Shown: in pieces, positions 43,635 to 52,795 of the stretch
How the letters are laid out: each line of letters begins with the position of its first letter
Numbering within the stretch: position 1 is the stretch's first letter
Assembly (NCBI RefSeq): GCF_028290625.1
Contig: NZ_JAQGJM010000016.1
Location: forward strand, 1 to 64,000
Reading direction: 5' to 3'
Length of the DNA: 64,000 nt
Origin: Devosia sp.
GTDB taxonomy: Bacteria; Pseudomonadota; Alphaproteobacteria; Rhizobiales; Devosiaceae
Translations under genes and position numbers: made by a program
Notes under the pieces: generated by a model
Databases searched by the model: none
Seen by the model: the letters and a program-made list of their open reading frames with translations, nothing else
What the model was told of the DNA's origin: nothing

Positions 43635-46337
43635 ATGCGCTTAGAGTTCGATCGTCGACGCCCGTGCCTGATTGTTCCGGCGGCAGCCATCACCGCGTTT
43701 CTCTGGTCGAGCGGTGTGGAAGCGGCCTGTGTGTTCGCCCCGACGGCGGGCGACGACGCCTATATCTGCGATAGTCCAGGGCCGGCGGGATTGACCGATC
43801 TGAGCGGCAATAACAGCCTGACGTTTCCGGCCGGTGGCGCCGGGGTGATCAGCGGCAATATCACGTTTGGCGGCGGCGCGGACCGGGTCACCATGGCCTC
43901 GGGGCAGGTGACGGGAGCGGTCAGCCAGGGCAACGGCATCGACGATTTCACCATGAGCGGTGGGCAGATCGGCACACTGCAGCAGGGCGATGGCTACGAC
44001 ACCTTCAACATGAGTGGCGGCAGCATCGTGGGGGCGTTCGAGGACGGCGACTATGCGGTGATGAGCGACGGCACGATCGGCCGGGTCGACATGAAGCTGG
44101 CCGACAATTTCTTTTACCTGCGGGGCGGCCGTATCCACGGCAACCTGGTGACGGGGTTCGGGCTCGACACTATCGAGATGTCCGATGGCACCATCGCGGG
44201 CAATATCAGCGTCAGCGGCGGCAATGACATCATGCGGCTGAGCGGCGGCACGGTGGGCGGCGAAATCCGCATGAGCTTTGGCAATGACGAGCTGACTTGG
44301 GACGGCGGCGCGGTGTTCGGCAGCGTGCTGATGGGGCAGGACGCCGACTTGGCGACCCTGCGCGGCCTGAACGAGGCGACGCTTTCGGTGACGCCGTCGA
44401 TCGATGGCGGCGTTGGCACTGATGCGCGCGTGGTGACGCCGGCAACGGACGTGCTGATTTTCGACGGCACGCAGAGCGCCAATGGCGCGCGCTATACCAA
44501 TTGGGAGGCTATCGAGCTGACGAATGGTTCGTCGTTCACGCTGGACGGAAGGGCGCTGGTGCTGGGAGGCAGCGATACGGGGACCGGTTTGCTGGGGATC
44601 GATGCGACCAGCGACATCATCGTTGATGGCAATGCGGCCATTAGCCCGTTCGGGGCCGGATTGGCGCGGGTGAGCAATGCGGGCACGATCTATATGAGCC
44701 ACGCGGCCAAGACCCCAACCGACCGGCTGACCATCAACGGCGACTATGTAGGGCTGAATGGCTCGGTGGTGCTCGATACGTATCTGGGCAGCGACGGCTC
44801 GGCGTCGGACCGGCTTCTGATTTCGGGTGGGACGGCGAGCGGGCTGACCGGTCTCGGCATCGTCAATGCGGGCGGGCCGGGCGCGAGCACCAGTCAGAGC
44901 GGCATCATGGTGGTGCAGGCGATCAACGGCGGGACCACCAATGGCGACGCTTTCGCCCTGGACCGGGCGGTGGCAGCGGGGGCTTATGAATACCTGCTGT
45001 TCAAGGGCGGCGTGGAGGCGAACACGCAGGAGAACTGGTATCTTCGATCCAGCCTGATCAATGTGCCGCTGCCGCCAGTGCCGCCGCCGCCCGAGCCACC
45101 AGCGCCGCCACCGCCGGCACCGCCGCCGCCGGTGAATGAGCCAGTGCCGACGCCGCCCGATCCGGGACCAGTGATCAATCCTGGACCGCCGGTGCCCGAT
45201 GTGGAGGCGCCGGTGATGCCGGCCGATCCGCCGGTCGTGCCGCCGATCGCCCCGCAGCCGATCGATCCCGATCCGGTGCTGGACCCTGGCGTGGCGCCAC
45301 CGACGGCAGTGGCGCCGGCAGGGCGGTTCGCGATCGTACCGCCAACGTCGCAGGCGCGGCTGCCGACTGCGGAGTTGCTGGCAGGGGCTGCGGCGGTGCC
45401 GCTGTATCGGCTGGAAGCGGCCACTTATGCGGTGGTGCCGGTCGCGGCGCTGGCGCTGGGATTACAGGCAGTGGGGACGCTGGACGAGCGCCGGGGTAGC
45501 CAGGGCAATGTGGTGGATGGAACGCAGCCGGGCTGGCTGCGGGTCTACGGCCAGCGCACTGAACAATCCTGGACCGGCACGGTCGCGCCGACGTTCGATG
45601 GGCAGACTTATGGCGTGCAAGCGGGACTCGACCTGCTCAACATGGAAAGTGATGGACACCAGACCTCCGGCGGCGTGTTCGCCGGCACGGCGGGCATGAG
45701 TGGCGACATTCGCGGCTTTGCGCTGGGTTGGGCCGATTATGATGTCGGCACGCTCAATCTCAGTTCGACGCAGGCCGGGGTGTATCTGACCCATGTCGGG
45801 CCGTCCGGCTGGTATGTCGACGGGGTGTTGATGGGCTCCTGGCTCGGCGGGTCGGCGACATCGACGCGTGGCGCGGGCGTGAATGTGTCCGGTTTGGGGC
45901 TGACAGCGTCGCTGGAGGCGGGGTATCCGCTGCCGCTGGCGGGCGGGTGGACGCTGGAGCCGCAGGGGCAGATCATCTGGCAGGGCCTGTGGCTGGACCA
46001 GACTTCGGACGCCTTTGCCGATGTGCGCTTCAGTGGCGACAGCGGGGCGACGGGGCGCATCGGCGTGCGGTTGGACAACCGTATCGCGTTGGAGAACGGG
46101 TTTATCGAGCCGGCGGTGTACGCCAATCTGTGGAGGGACTTCGGGAGCACGGAAACGATGCTCGATGCCGACCGGCTGGAGACCCGCCATGATGATACGG
46201 CCTTGGAAGTGGGCGTTGGATTTACCGCCGAGCTGGCGCCCAAGGTCAGCCTGTTCGGCAATGCCAGCTATACCAGGGGACTGGGGAGCGAGCGGGCATC
46301 GGGCAAGGCGCAGTTCGGCCTGCAGGTGGGGTTTTGA
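43635..46337 (+). CDS. Autotransporter (type Va secretion) with repeat passenger
   Basis: 900 residues. Signal peptide 1-31 (cleavage VEA|AC). Passenger ~35-470: from 70 to 235 there are about eight units of 20-22 residues with core [D]-x-[FIM]-x-[M]-S-x-G-x-[IV]-x-G (e.g. IDDFTMSGGQIG, YDTFNMSGGSIV), a pattern suited to a beta-helix. A proline-rich linker runs 475-565. The last ~280 residues form the outer-membrane beta-barrel and end in aromatic phenylalanine (FGLQVGF), the BAM signal. Function (adhesion, surface layer or enzyme) unknown. Ribosome binding GGGGG precedes the ATG. Confidence 0.88.
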   Translation: MRLEFDRRRPCLIVPAAAITAFLWSSGVEAACVFAPTAGDDAYICDSPGPAGLTDLSGNNSLTFPAGGAGVISGNITFGGGADRVTMASGQVTGAVSQGNGIDDFTMSGGQIGTLQQGDGYDTFNMSGGSIVGAFEDGDYAVMSDGTIGRVDMKLADNFFYLRGGRIHGNLVTGFGLDTIEMSDGTIAGNISVSGGNDIMRLSGGTVGGEIRMSFGNDELTWDGGAVFGSVLMGQDADLATLRGLNEATLSVTPSIDGGVGTDARVVTPATDVLIFDGTQSANGARYTNWEAIELTNGSSFTLDGRALVLGGSDTGTGLLGIDATSDIIVDGNAAISPFGAGLARVSNAGTIYMSHAAKTPTDRLTINGDYVGLNGSVVLDTYLGSDGSASDRLLISGGTASGLTGLGIVNAGGPGASTSQSGIMVVQAINGGTTNGDAFALDRAVAAGAYEYLLFKGGVEANTQENWYLRSSLINVPLPPVPPPPEPPAPPPPAPPPPVNEPVPTPPDPGPVINPGPPVPDVEAPVMPADPPVVPPIAPQPIDPDPVLDPGVAPPTAVAPAGRFAIVPPTSQARLPTAELLAGAAAVPLYRLEAATYAVVPVAALALGLQAVGTLDERRGSQGNVVDGTQPGWLRVYGQRTEQSWTGTVAPTFDGQTYGVQAGLDLLNMESDGHQTSGGVFAGTAGMSGDIRGFALGWADYDVGTLNLSSTQAGVYLTHVGPSGWYVDGVLMGSWLGGSATSTRGAGVNVSGLGLTASLEAGYPLPLAGGWTLEPQGQIIWQGLWLDQTSDAFADVRFSGDSGATGRIGVRLDNRIALENGFIEPAVYANLWRDFGSTETMLDADRLETRHDDTALEVGVGFTAELAPKVSLFGNASYTRGLGSERASGKAQFGLQVGF

Positions 46338-46566
46338 CGTGGCGTGACGAGCGAGGGGACGCTAGCGCTGAGAATGATTGGTGATGGTGAAGTCCCTGAA
46401 CAGGCGATGTGAGGGTGAAATTGTCGCAGGGTTTGAGGGTGTATATTAGACCAATTGCGAGGCGACGCAGCGGATGCAGGGCAAAAGCGTAAGCATTCGT
46501 TAGAGGCAAAATGCGAAACTCATTCAGTGACATAGTAGTCATTTTCAACAGTCAGTAGAAATACTA

Positions 46567-48465
46567 ATGCACCCCGTCTGGTACGGACTCCTGGCAAATC
46601 TGGCTGTGGTGACGATTTTCGTCTCCAGCTGGGCTTATATTCAAACCATGTTCGACCGCTGGTCGCCGTGGGTGCGCGCGCTCGCGCTGGGGGTGCTATT
46701 CGGCATTGGCGCTGTGATGGCGATGCTGTCCGCCTTCAGCCTGGAAGAGGGCGTATTTTTCGATCTGCGGACCACCTTGATTTCGTCGGCAGGGTTGTTC
46801 GGCGGGCCGGTAGCGGGATTGTCGGCTGCTTTAATTGCTGCCAGCTATCGGATCTATATGGGCGGCGCCGGGGTGTGGAGCGCTTCCATCGGGATTGCCG
46901 CGACGCTCGCGGTGAGCCTCGGACTCTACGCCGTGATCAGCAAGCGGGCGATGCGCCGGCGCGATATACTGACGCTCGCTTTGCTGCTTGCGGCTGTGGG
47001 CATCGCTGGCATGTTCACCTTACCGAGCGAACACCGCGAGGCCGCGCTCGCCCACATCGCCGTGCCCAGCGCAGTGCTGCACTTCATATCGAGCCTGCTG
47101 GCGGGGTTGGCGCTGCTCTATGACGAGCGCCGACGCACCGCGGTGCGCGAAAACCAGACTTATCGCACTATCATCGAATCGCTGCCCGACAGTCTCAACG
47201 TCAAGGATCGCGAAGGGCGCTTCATCGCCGCCAACCCGGCGACGGCGGCGCTGATGCATGCCGAAAGCGCGGCCGACCTTATCGGTAAGACCGATGCGGA
47301 TTTCTACGCGCCGCCAGTGGCCAGCCGCTTCCGCCAGGATGAGCTGGAGGTGATGGCCAGCGGCGTGATGACCAAGATCGACCAGAAGGTGCCCAACCTG
47401 GATGGCAATCCGAAATGGCTGTCGACGCTCAAGGTGCCGTTGTTCGATGAAAGCGGCGCGCCGGCTGGCATCATCACGCTCAATCGCGACGTGACCGAGC
47501 GGCGCAACCTGGCGCTGGCGCTGGAGCAAAGCCAGCAGCAACTTTCCTACGCCATGGCGCAGATGGCCGACGGCGTGGCGATGTTCGACAAGAGCGGATA
47601 CATGGTGTTCTGCAACGAGCAGTACCGCAACAGCTTTCCGCTGACGCAGGACGTGCGCGTACCCGGCAATCATGTACGCGACATGTTGCGCGCCTCGGCC
47701 GAGAGGGGCGAGCAGACGGTGCTGGAACTCGATGATCTGGAGGCCTGGATCGACCAGGCGGAGGCGGCGCTCTATACGCCCACCGAACATGACGTGCCCT
47801 TGATCGACGGGCGGTGGGTGCAGGTGCGCACCAGCTCGTCTCCCGGGGGGGCCAGCATGGTGGTGGTGTCCGATATCAGCAAGATCAAGACCGCGGAGAC
47901 CAACCTGCTGGCGCTGACCAATCTGCTGCAGCAGCAGGCAATCACCGATGGGTTGACGGGATTGCTGAACCGTCGGGCGTTCGACCAGGGGCTGGAGAGC
48001 GAACTGGCGCGCAGCCAGCGCGACAAGAGCTGGATCAGCCTGTTGCTGATGGATATCGACCGCTTCAAGGCGTTCAACGATTATTACGGGCATCAGGAAG
48101 GCGACACGTGCCTCCGCGCCGTGAGTGCCGAATTCAAGCGGGCGTTGAAGCGACCGGGTGACGTGGCGGCGCGCTATGGCGGCGAGGAATTCGTGGCCAT
48201 TCTGCCCGATACGGACGAGGACGGCGCCTTCGCTATCGCCGATGAGTTTCTCAAGGGCTTGCGGGCGCTGGGAATGTCCCATGTCGGCAGCGAGAAGGGG
48301 ATTGTCACCGCAAGCATCGGCATTGCGTGCTATCGGCCGGATGAGCATTCCCGCGGGGCGGCCGAACTGGTGGGGCGGGCCGACCAGGCGCTGTATGACG
48401 CCAAGCTGGCCGGGCGGGATCGCCTGACGGGGTGGAAGCAAAAGCGCGCGATGGGGGCAGCGTAA
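46567..48465 (+). CDS. Membrane diguanylate cyclase (5TM-LytS, PAS, PAS, GGDEF)
   Basis: 632 residues. N-terminal multi-helix 5TMR-LYT sensor (about 1-200, with SYRIYMGGAGVWSASIG typical of LytS), two PAS domains (about 200-315, TIIESLPDSLNVKDREG; and 325-450, MADGVAMFDKSGYM), and a GGDEF domain (about 460-625). Active site GGEEF at 538-542 and the inhibitory I-site RPGD at 529-532 are intact, so it probably makes cyclic-di-GMP with product feedback. No EAL domain. A 229-base upstream gap holds the promoter, not identified. Confidence 0.9.
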   Translation: MHPVWYGLLANLAVVTIFVSSWAYIQTMFDRWSPWVRALALGVLFGIGAVMAMLSAFSLEEGVFFDLRTTLISSAGLFGGPVAGLSAALIAASYRIYMGGAGVWSASIGIAATLAVSLGLYAVISKRAMRRRDILTLALLLAAVGIAGMFTLPSEHREAALAHIAVPSAVLHFISSLLAGLALLYDERRRTAVRENQTYRTIIESLPDSLNVKDREGRFIAANPATAALMHAESAADLIGKTDADFYAPPVASRFRQDELEVMASGVMTKIDQKVPNLDGNPKWLSTLKVPLFDESGAPAGIITLNRDVTERRNLALALEQSQQQLSYAMAQMADGVAMFDKSGYMVFCNEQYRNSFPLTQDVRVPGNHVRDMLRASAERGEQTVLELDDLEAWIDQAEAALYTPTEHDVPLIDGRWVQVRTSSSPGGASMVVVSDISKIKTAETNLLALTNLLQQQAITDGLTGLLNRRAFDQGLESELARSQRDKSWISLLLMDIDRFKAFNDYYGHQEGDTCLRAVSAEFKRALKRPGDVAARYGGEEFVAILPDTDEDGAFAIADEFLKGLRALGMSHVGSEKGIVTASIGIACYRPDEHSRGAAELVGRADQALYDAKLAGRDRLTGWKQKRAMGAA

Positions 48466-48479
48466 GCCGGTCCGTTGCA

Positions 48480-48520
48480 AAAGCTCAGGATGGGCCCCGG
48501 CCTTCGCCGGGGTGACACTC
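48480..48520. repeat. Dispersed repeat, GC palindrome
   Basis: GGGCCCCGGCCTTCGCCGGG with CCCCGGC/GCCGGGG arms around a TTC loop, followed by GTGACA. It is the commonest style of repeat between genes in this order; lies between the diguanylate cyclase and rimO. Confidence 0.5.
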
Positions 48521-48554
48521 GAGTTTGTGGAAGCATTGTGGGCGGTAGCTTAGC

Positions 48555-49886
48555 TCAGTTCAGCGCCTTCACCGGGGTGGCGAAGAGGTCGTATTCGTCG
48601 CTGTCGGTGACGAGGACATCGATCATGTCGCCGGGCTTGATACCGGTGGCGTTGGAGACGATGACCTGGCCGTCGATTTCAGGAGCATCCCACTTGGAGC
48701 GGGCTATAGCCTTGTTGGCTTCGGGCTGCACATCGTCCACCAGCACCTGGATGGTGCGGCCGACCTTTTTGGCGAGCTGGCCGGTCGAGACGTTCTGGGC
48801 AACTTCCATCAGGCGTTCGAAACGGTCCTGGGCGACGTCGTCGGGGACAATGTCAGCGAGTTCGTTGGCGGGGGCGCCAGTGACGGGTTCGTATTTGAAG
48901 CAGCCGGCGCGGTCGATTTCGGCCTCTTCGATGAAGTCGAGCATCATCTCGAAATCTTCTTCGGTCTCGCCGGGGAAGCCGACGATAAAGTTGGAACGCA
49001 CAGTCAGATCAGGCACTTGCTGGCGCCAGTTGAGAATGCGATTCAGCGTCTTGTCCTGATGGGCCGGGCGGCGCATGGCCTTAAGGATCTTTGGCGAAGC
49101 GTGCTGGAAGGGGATGTCCAGGTAGGGAAGGACGAGGCCTTCGGCCATCAGTTCCATGACCTGATCGACATGCGGGTAGGGATAGACATAGTGCAGGCGC
49201 ACCCAGGCGCCGAGCTGGCCGAGTTCCTTGGCGAGATCATAGAACTTCGCCTTGACGGGACGGCCGCGATAATTGCTCTCGGCATATTTGATGTCGACGC
49301 CATAGGCGCTGGTATCCTGGGAGATGACCAGCAGCTCCTTGACGCCGCCGCGGATCAGGCCTTCGGCCTCGCCCAGAATGCCGGCAGCGGGACGGGAAGC
49401 GAGATCGCCGCGAATCTGGGGGATGATGCAGAAGGAGCAGCGATTGTTGCAGCCTTCGGAAATCTTCAGGTAGGCGTAATGGCGCGGGGTCAGCTTGAGG
49501 CCCTGTTCGGGAACCAGGTCGACGAAGCGGTTCGGCACCGGCGGCAGGTGTTCATGCACGGCGCTGACGACGTTTTCGTACTGATGCGGGCCGGAGATCG
49601 CCAGTACCGACGGGTGGGTCTTGCGGATCAGCTCTTCTTCGACGCCCAGGCAGCCGGTGACGATGACGCGGCCGTTTTCGGCCAGCGCTTCGCCGATGGC
49701 TTCGAGCGATTCCTGCTTGGCGGAGTCGAGGAAACCGCAGGTGTTGACGAGCACGATATCGGCGCCGGCATAGTCGCGGCTGAACGAATAGCCCTGCGAG
49801 CGCAGGGTAGACATGATGCGCTCGCTATCGACGAGGGCTTTGGGGCAGCCGAGGCTGACGAGGCCAATTTTTGGCGCTTGGCTCAT
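48555..49886 (-). CDS. rimO: Ribosomal protein S12 methylthiotransferase RimO
   Basis: 443 residues from [19 protein letters not shown]. Radical-SAM enzyme that adds a methylthio group to Asp89 of S12; that Asp is present in the rpsL product of this window. N-terminal cluster cysteines C14, C50, C79; radical-SAM C146, C150, C153 (CNNRCSFC); C-terminal TRAM domain. An earlier in-frame ATG (49925) would add 13 residues; neither has a strong ribosome binding site. Confidence 0.93.
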   Translation of the reverse strand: MSQAPKIGLVSLGCPKALVDSERIMSTLRSQGYSFSRDYAGADIVLVNTCGFLDSAKQESLEAIGEALAENGRVIVTGCLGVEEELIRKTHPSVLAISGPHQYENVVSAVHEHLPPVPNRFVDLVPEQGLKLTPRHYAYLKISEGCNNRCSFCIIPQIRGDLASRPAAGILGEAEGLIRGGVKELLVISQDTSAYGVDIKYAESNYRGRPVKAKFYDLAKELGQLGAWVRLHYVYPYPHVDQVMELMAEGLVLPYLDIPFQHASPKILKAMRRPAHQDKTLNRILNWRQQVPDLTVRSNFIVGFPGETEEDFEMMLDFIEEAEIDRAGCFKYEPVTGAPANELADIVPDDVAQDRFERLMEVAQNVSTGQLAKKVGRTIQVLVDDVQPEANKAIARSKWDAPEIDGQVIVSNATGIKPGDMIDVLVTDSDEYDLFATPVKALN

Positions 49887-50121
49887 GTGAGCGGATATTC
49901 CGATGTGTTTGGTTGGCGGCGTCATACAGAAAAGTTGACAGTTACGCAATGTGACTGTCGCGGGGCTGGGGTGTGCGTAGCGGTGAACACGCAGGCTTGA
50001 AGTATGGATTTGGTGAACGGTGCGTTACCGATGTTTAACTTTTCCAGACCCGCATACTCAAGTTATTGATCGGTGTTCATCGCTGGGCCAGCCAGGCGCA
50101 GCCATAATCGAAGGAAACGTC

Positions 50122-50511
50122 ATGTTCGACCGCCTCTCCCCTTATGCGCCGCACGCCTTGGCCGTGTTGCGAATTGTCGCCGCGCTACTGTTCATCGAAC
50201 ACGGCACTGCCAAGATGCTGAACTTCCCAGCGACGGGCGGTCCCGGCATGGCGTTCAACCTGTTCTCCCTGTTTGGCGTCGCGGCAGTGCTTGAGATCGT
50301 CGGCGGGCTGCTGGTGCTGGTCGGCTTCTTCACCCGTCCTGTGGCGTTCATCCTGGCCGGTGAAATGGCCGTCGCCTACTGGATGGTGCATTACTCGATG
50401 GGTGGCTTCTTCCCGCTCGCCAATGGCGGCGAAGCGGCGATCCTGTTCTGCTTCGTGTTCCTGTACCTGGTATTTGCCGGGCCGGGCGCGTGGAGCGTCA
50501 ACAAGAAGTAG
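50122..50511 (+). CDS. DoxX-family membrane protein
   Basis: 129 residues, four helices (about 7-26, 44-66, 71-92, 100-122). LRIVAALLFIEHGTAKML is the family's first helix with its RxxxGxxF-like core; then ...EIVGGLLVLVGFFTRP. DoxX/SURF4-like proteins sit in the inner membrane; roles in oxidoreduction have been proposed. AAGGAAAC precedes the ATG at 50122; the frame is open to 50020 but without protein-like sequence. Confidence 0.82.
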   Translation: MFDRLSPYAPHALAVLRIVAALLFIEHGTAKMLNFPATGGPGMAFNLFSLFGVAAVLEIVGGLLVLVGFFTRPVAFILAGEMAVAYWMVHYSMGGFFPLANGGEAAILFCFVFLYLVFAGPGAWSVNKK

Positions 50512-50538
50512 GGCCACAAACCCGAAATTGGAAAGGCC

Positions 50539-50570
50539 GCCGCGATGGGATCGTGGCGGCTTTTTTCGTT
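50539..50570 (+). terminator. Terminator after the DoxX gene
   Basis: GCCGCCGCGAT, loop GGG, ATCGTGGCGGC, then TTTTTTCG. It lies 27 bases past the stop. Confidence 0.75.
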
Positions 50571-51110
50571 TCAGGTCCGTGGCGCGGGAGGCGTGCGCTT
50601 GGCGGTGCGTTTGGGCTTGAAGGCTTCGCCGGGCTCGGCCGCCGGTGGCGTGCTGGGCGGGGTTGGGGGCGTTGGCGGGATCGGGTAGAACGGGCCGGGC
50701 TCGGTGGCCGGAGTGATGTATTCGTCGGCTTCAGCATAGTCGCGGTCTTCGCCTTCCTCGGCCAGATCGCGAATGGCATCGCGCACTTCATCGAGCAGCG
50801 AGGCCGAATAGCGCGAGCGGTTGACGCTGTCGCTGCTCGATTCGTGGGCCTTGAAATAGACCAGCAGAGCCTCGCACGCGATGCGGAGGAGTATCCAGGA
50901 CAGGAGGCTGAAGACGGCGATTTCAAGCAGGCCCCATAGGCCATTGCCAAAGCCGGAGCCGAAGGTGAAGAACAGATGGCCGATGGCCCAGAGCAGGATG
51001 GCGCAGAGGCCGAGTGCGTAGAGGATCGGCACCAGGCGGGGTGACAGGATGGAGTCGAGCTTGAACAGCGTTTGTCTCGTAAACAGGCGCTTCAGGTCGT
51101 CCAGGGTCAT
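50571..51110 (-). CDS. DUF4282-type membrane protein
   Basis: 179 residues from the ATG at 51110, with GGAGA six bases upstream; a GTG at 51122 is less likely. Two membrane helices (about 28-50 and 60-85) with FKLDSILSPRLVPILYALGL and RIACEALLVYF, the DUF4282 pattern, then a charged region and a proline/threonine-rich C-terminal tail (PPTPPTPPSTPP) of about 45 residues. Function unknown. Between DoxX and lipB. Confidence 0.7.
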   Translation of the reverse strand: MTLDDLKRLFTRQTLFKLDSILSPRLVPILYALGLCAILLWAIGHLFFTFGSGFGNGLWGLLEIAVFSLLSWILLRIACEALLVYFKAHESSSDSVNRSRYSASLLDEVRDAIRDLAEEGEDRDYAEADEYITPATEPGPFYPIPPTPPTPPSTPPAAEPGEAFKPKRTAKRTPPAPRT

Positions 51111-51175
51111 TTCGGTCTCCACGATTCAGGCCGGTTTCAGCATGTCTGCACTATTTGGGGCAGGGCTGGCAAATC

Positions 51176-51898
51176 TCACTCGGTTGGCAGGTCTCCGGAA
51201 ACGGCGATGGTCGCCCCGAACTGGGTTTCGAAGGCCTGGCGGAGGACCGAATCGACTTCGGGCAGGGAGACGAGGTGACCGAGGTCCTCGAAGCTGGTGA
51301 CGCCCTGGTCGGCGATGCCGCAGGGGACGATGCCATCGTAATGGCTCAGGTCGGGCGAGACGTTGAGCGAAATGCCGTGGAAGGTAACCCACTTGGAGAC
51401 GCGCACGCCGATAGCGGCGATCTTGTCTTCGCGGCCGATCCCCTTGTCGGGGCGGGCAACCCAGACGCCGACGCGGCCGGGGCGGCGTTCGGCGCGGATG
51501 TTGAAGGCGGCCATGGTGTCGATGACCCATTGTTCCAGGGACTGCACCAGGGCGCGGATGTCGCGGCCGCGCTCGCGCAGGTCGAGCATGATGTAGGCCA
51601 CGCGCTGGCCGGGGCCATGATAGGTATATTGGCCGCCACGGCCCGCGTCATAGACCGGGAACCGGTCGGTCAGCAGGTCGTCGGCATGGGCCGAGGTGCC
51701 GGCGGTGTAAAGCGGCGGGTGTTCGAGCAGCCAGACGGCCTCGTTGGCCTCGCCGGCCGCAATGGCGGCGGCGCGGGCGCGCATGGCGTCGAGCGCCTCG
51801 GGATAGGGCACGGGCGTGGCGGAAATGATCCACTCGACCGGCTTGGCATCGGGCCGCAGCATTTTATTGGTAGGGGGCTCGATGTCGGGTAGTGCCAT
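51176..51898 (-). CDS. lipB: Lipoyl(octanoyl) transferase
   Basis: 240 residues from the ATG at 51898; an ATG at 51916 would add six. Moves the octanoyl group from acyl-carrier protein to E2/GcvH subunits, the first step of lipoate synthesis. [21 protein letters not shown] near 87, catalytic Lys in [13 protein letters not shown] and catalytic Cys in [13 protein letters not shown]. Neither start has a clear ribosome binding site. LipA is not in this window. Confidence 0.9.
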   Translation of the reverse strand: MALPDIEPPTNKMLRPDAKPVEWIISATPVPYPEALDAMRARAAAIAAGEANEAVWLLEHPPLYTAGTSAHADDLLTDRFPVYDAGRGGQYTYHGPGQRVAYIMLDLRERGRDIRALVQSLEQWVIDTMAAFNIRAERRPGRVGVWVARPDKGIGREDKIAAIGVRVSKWVTFHGISLNVSPDLSHYDGIVPCGIADQGVTSFEDLGHLVSLPEVDSVLRQAFETQFGATIAVSGDLPTE

Positions 51899-52035
51899 TA
51901 ACACTTTGATAACCATAGTTGCCAGAAGATTACCCGGAGAGATTCCGCCCGAGAGTCACGGTGCAGCTTAGCTGAAGCTGCCCTGAATTTCGACAACGCC
52001 AGGTGGCGCGCCGGATAAAGGTTCGAGACATATCT

Positions 52036-52269
52036 ATGAGCACTCTGGACAGTATTGAAGTGGACATCACCGTCGAACTCGGTGCGACGACGATGCCGGT
52101 GCATCATCTGTTGCGCATGGGACGCGGCGCGGTGATCGAGCTGGACACCACCGAAAACGACCCGCTGCGGATTTATGCCAACAATACGCTGGTCGCCCAT
52201 GGGGAAGTGCGCGTGGACGAGGGCCGGCTGCGGGTGCTGATATCGGAGAAGGTGTATCGCCGGGGATAG
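52036..52269 (+). CDS. FliN/SpoA-domain protein, stand-alone and small
   Basis: 77 residues from the ATG at 52036. Almost all of it is one SpoA (FliM/FliN C-terminal, PF01052) domain: VDITVELGATTMPVHHLLRMGRGAVIEL, then YANNTLVAHGEVRVDEGRLRVLI. FliN forms part of the flagellar switch ring; a normal FliN is longer and lies in a flagellar cluster, none of which is here. It may be an alternative ring subunit. No strong ribosome binding site (AAAGG is 15 bases off). Confidence 0.72.
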   Translation: MSTLDSIEVDITVELGATTMPVHHLLRMGRGAVIELDTTENDPLRIYANNTLVAHGEVRVDEGRLRVLISEKVYRRG

Positions 52270-52284
52270 AGCGCATTCTCTGCG

Positions 52285-52440
52285 TTCGGCGACCCCTCAC
52301 CCTGACACTTCTGCTGAACGCAGAAATGTCTGTCCCTCTCCCACAAGGGGCGGGGGGTGACGACTGCGAGTTTTCGGCTCCATCCCTTCGCCCCCTCTGG
52401 GAGAAGGTGCCGAAGGGCGGATGAGGGGTTCTTCTGTAGG
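52285..52440. repeat. Composite dispersed repeat
   Basis: Contains CCCTCTCCCACAAGGGGCGG-like and GAGAAGGTGCCGAAGGGCGG blocks and the short palindrome CACTTCTGC...GCAGAAATG. These are common intergenic repeat types in alphaproteobacteria. Occupies the gap between the FliN-like gene and tRNA-Leu. Confidence 0.5.
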
Positions 52441-52546
52441 AAACTCGAGTTGTCACCAAATCGGTGATTTAACCGCTTGAGGTTACGGATGAGCTTTGCT
52501 ACATGCCCATCACGCTTCGCCGCAGGGGGAAGCTCTACCATGGCGT

Positions 52547-52631
52547 GCGGTCGTGGCGGAATTGGTAGACGCGCAGCGTTGAGGTCGCTGTATCGCAAGA
52601 TGTGGAAGTTCGAGTCTTCTCGACCGCACCA
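52547..52631 (+). tRNA. tRNA-Leu (anticodon GAG)
   Basis: 85 bases with encoded CCA. Acceptor GCGGTCG/CGACCGC, D-arm containing GGAATTGGTAGACGC, anticodon stem CAGCG/CGCTG around loop TTGAGGT (anticodon GAG, reads CUC and CUU), a long class II variable arm and T-loop TTCGAGT. Followed by a terminator. Confidence 0.97.
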
Positions 52632-52659
52632 GTCGCCTTCGAAAGCGACACGAAAATAG

Positions 52660-52685
52660 GCCACCCTCCGGGGTGGCTTTTTTGT
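52660..52685 (+). terminator. Terminator after tRNA-Leu
   Basis: GCCACC...GGTGGC stem with CTCCGGG loop region followed by TTTTTTG, 30 bases after the tRNA. Confidence 0.75.
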
Positions 52686-52795
52686 TTCCGGAACGCCAAT
52701 GACTTTCATTGGTTTTTTGATGGCCAGGTCACGCGCGGGTGCGTTGACCACCCATGGAAAACATGATCATCCAAATCTGCTTTAGGAGAGATACC

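Noticed and set aside
52547..52631. tRNA-Leu as integration site of a mobile element
   Set aside because: No integrase gene and no direct repeat of the tRNA 3' end seen nearby.
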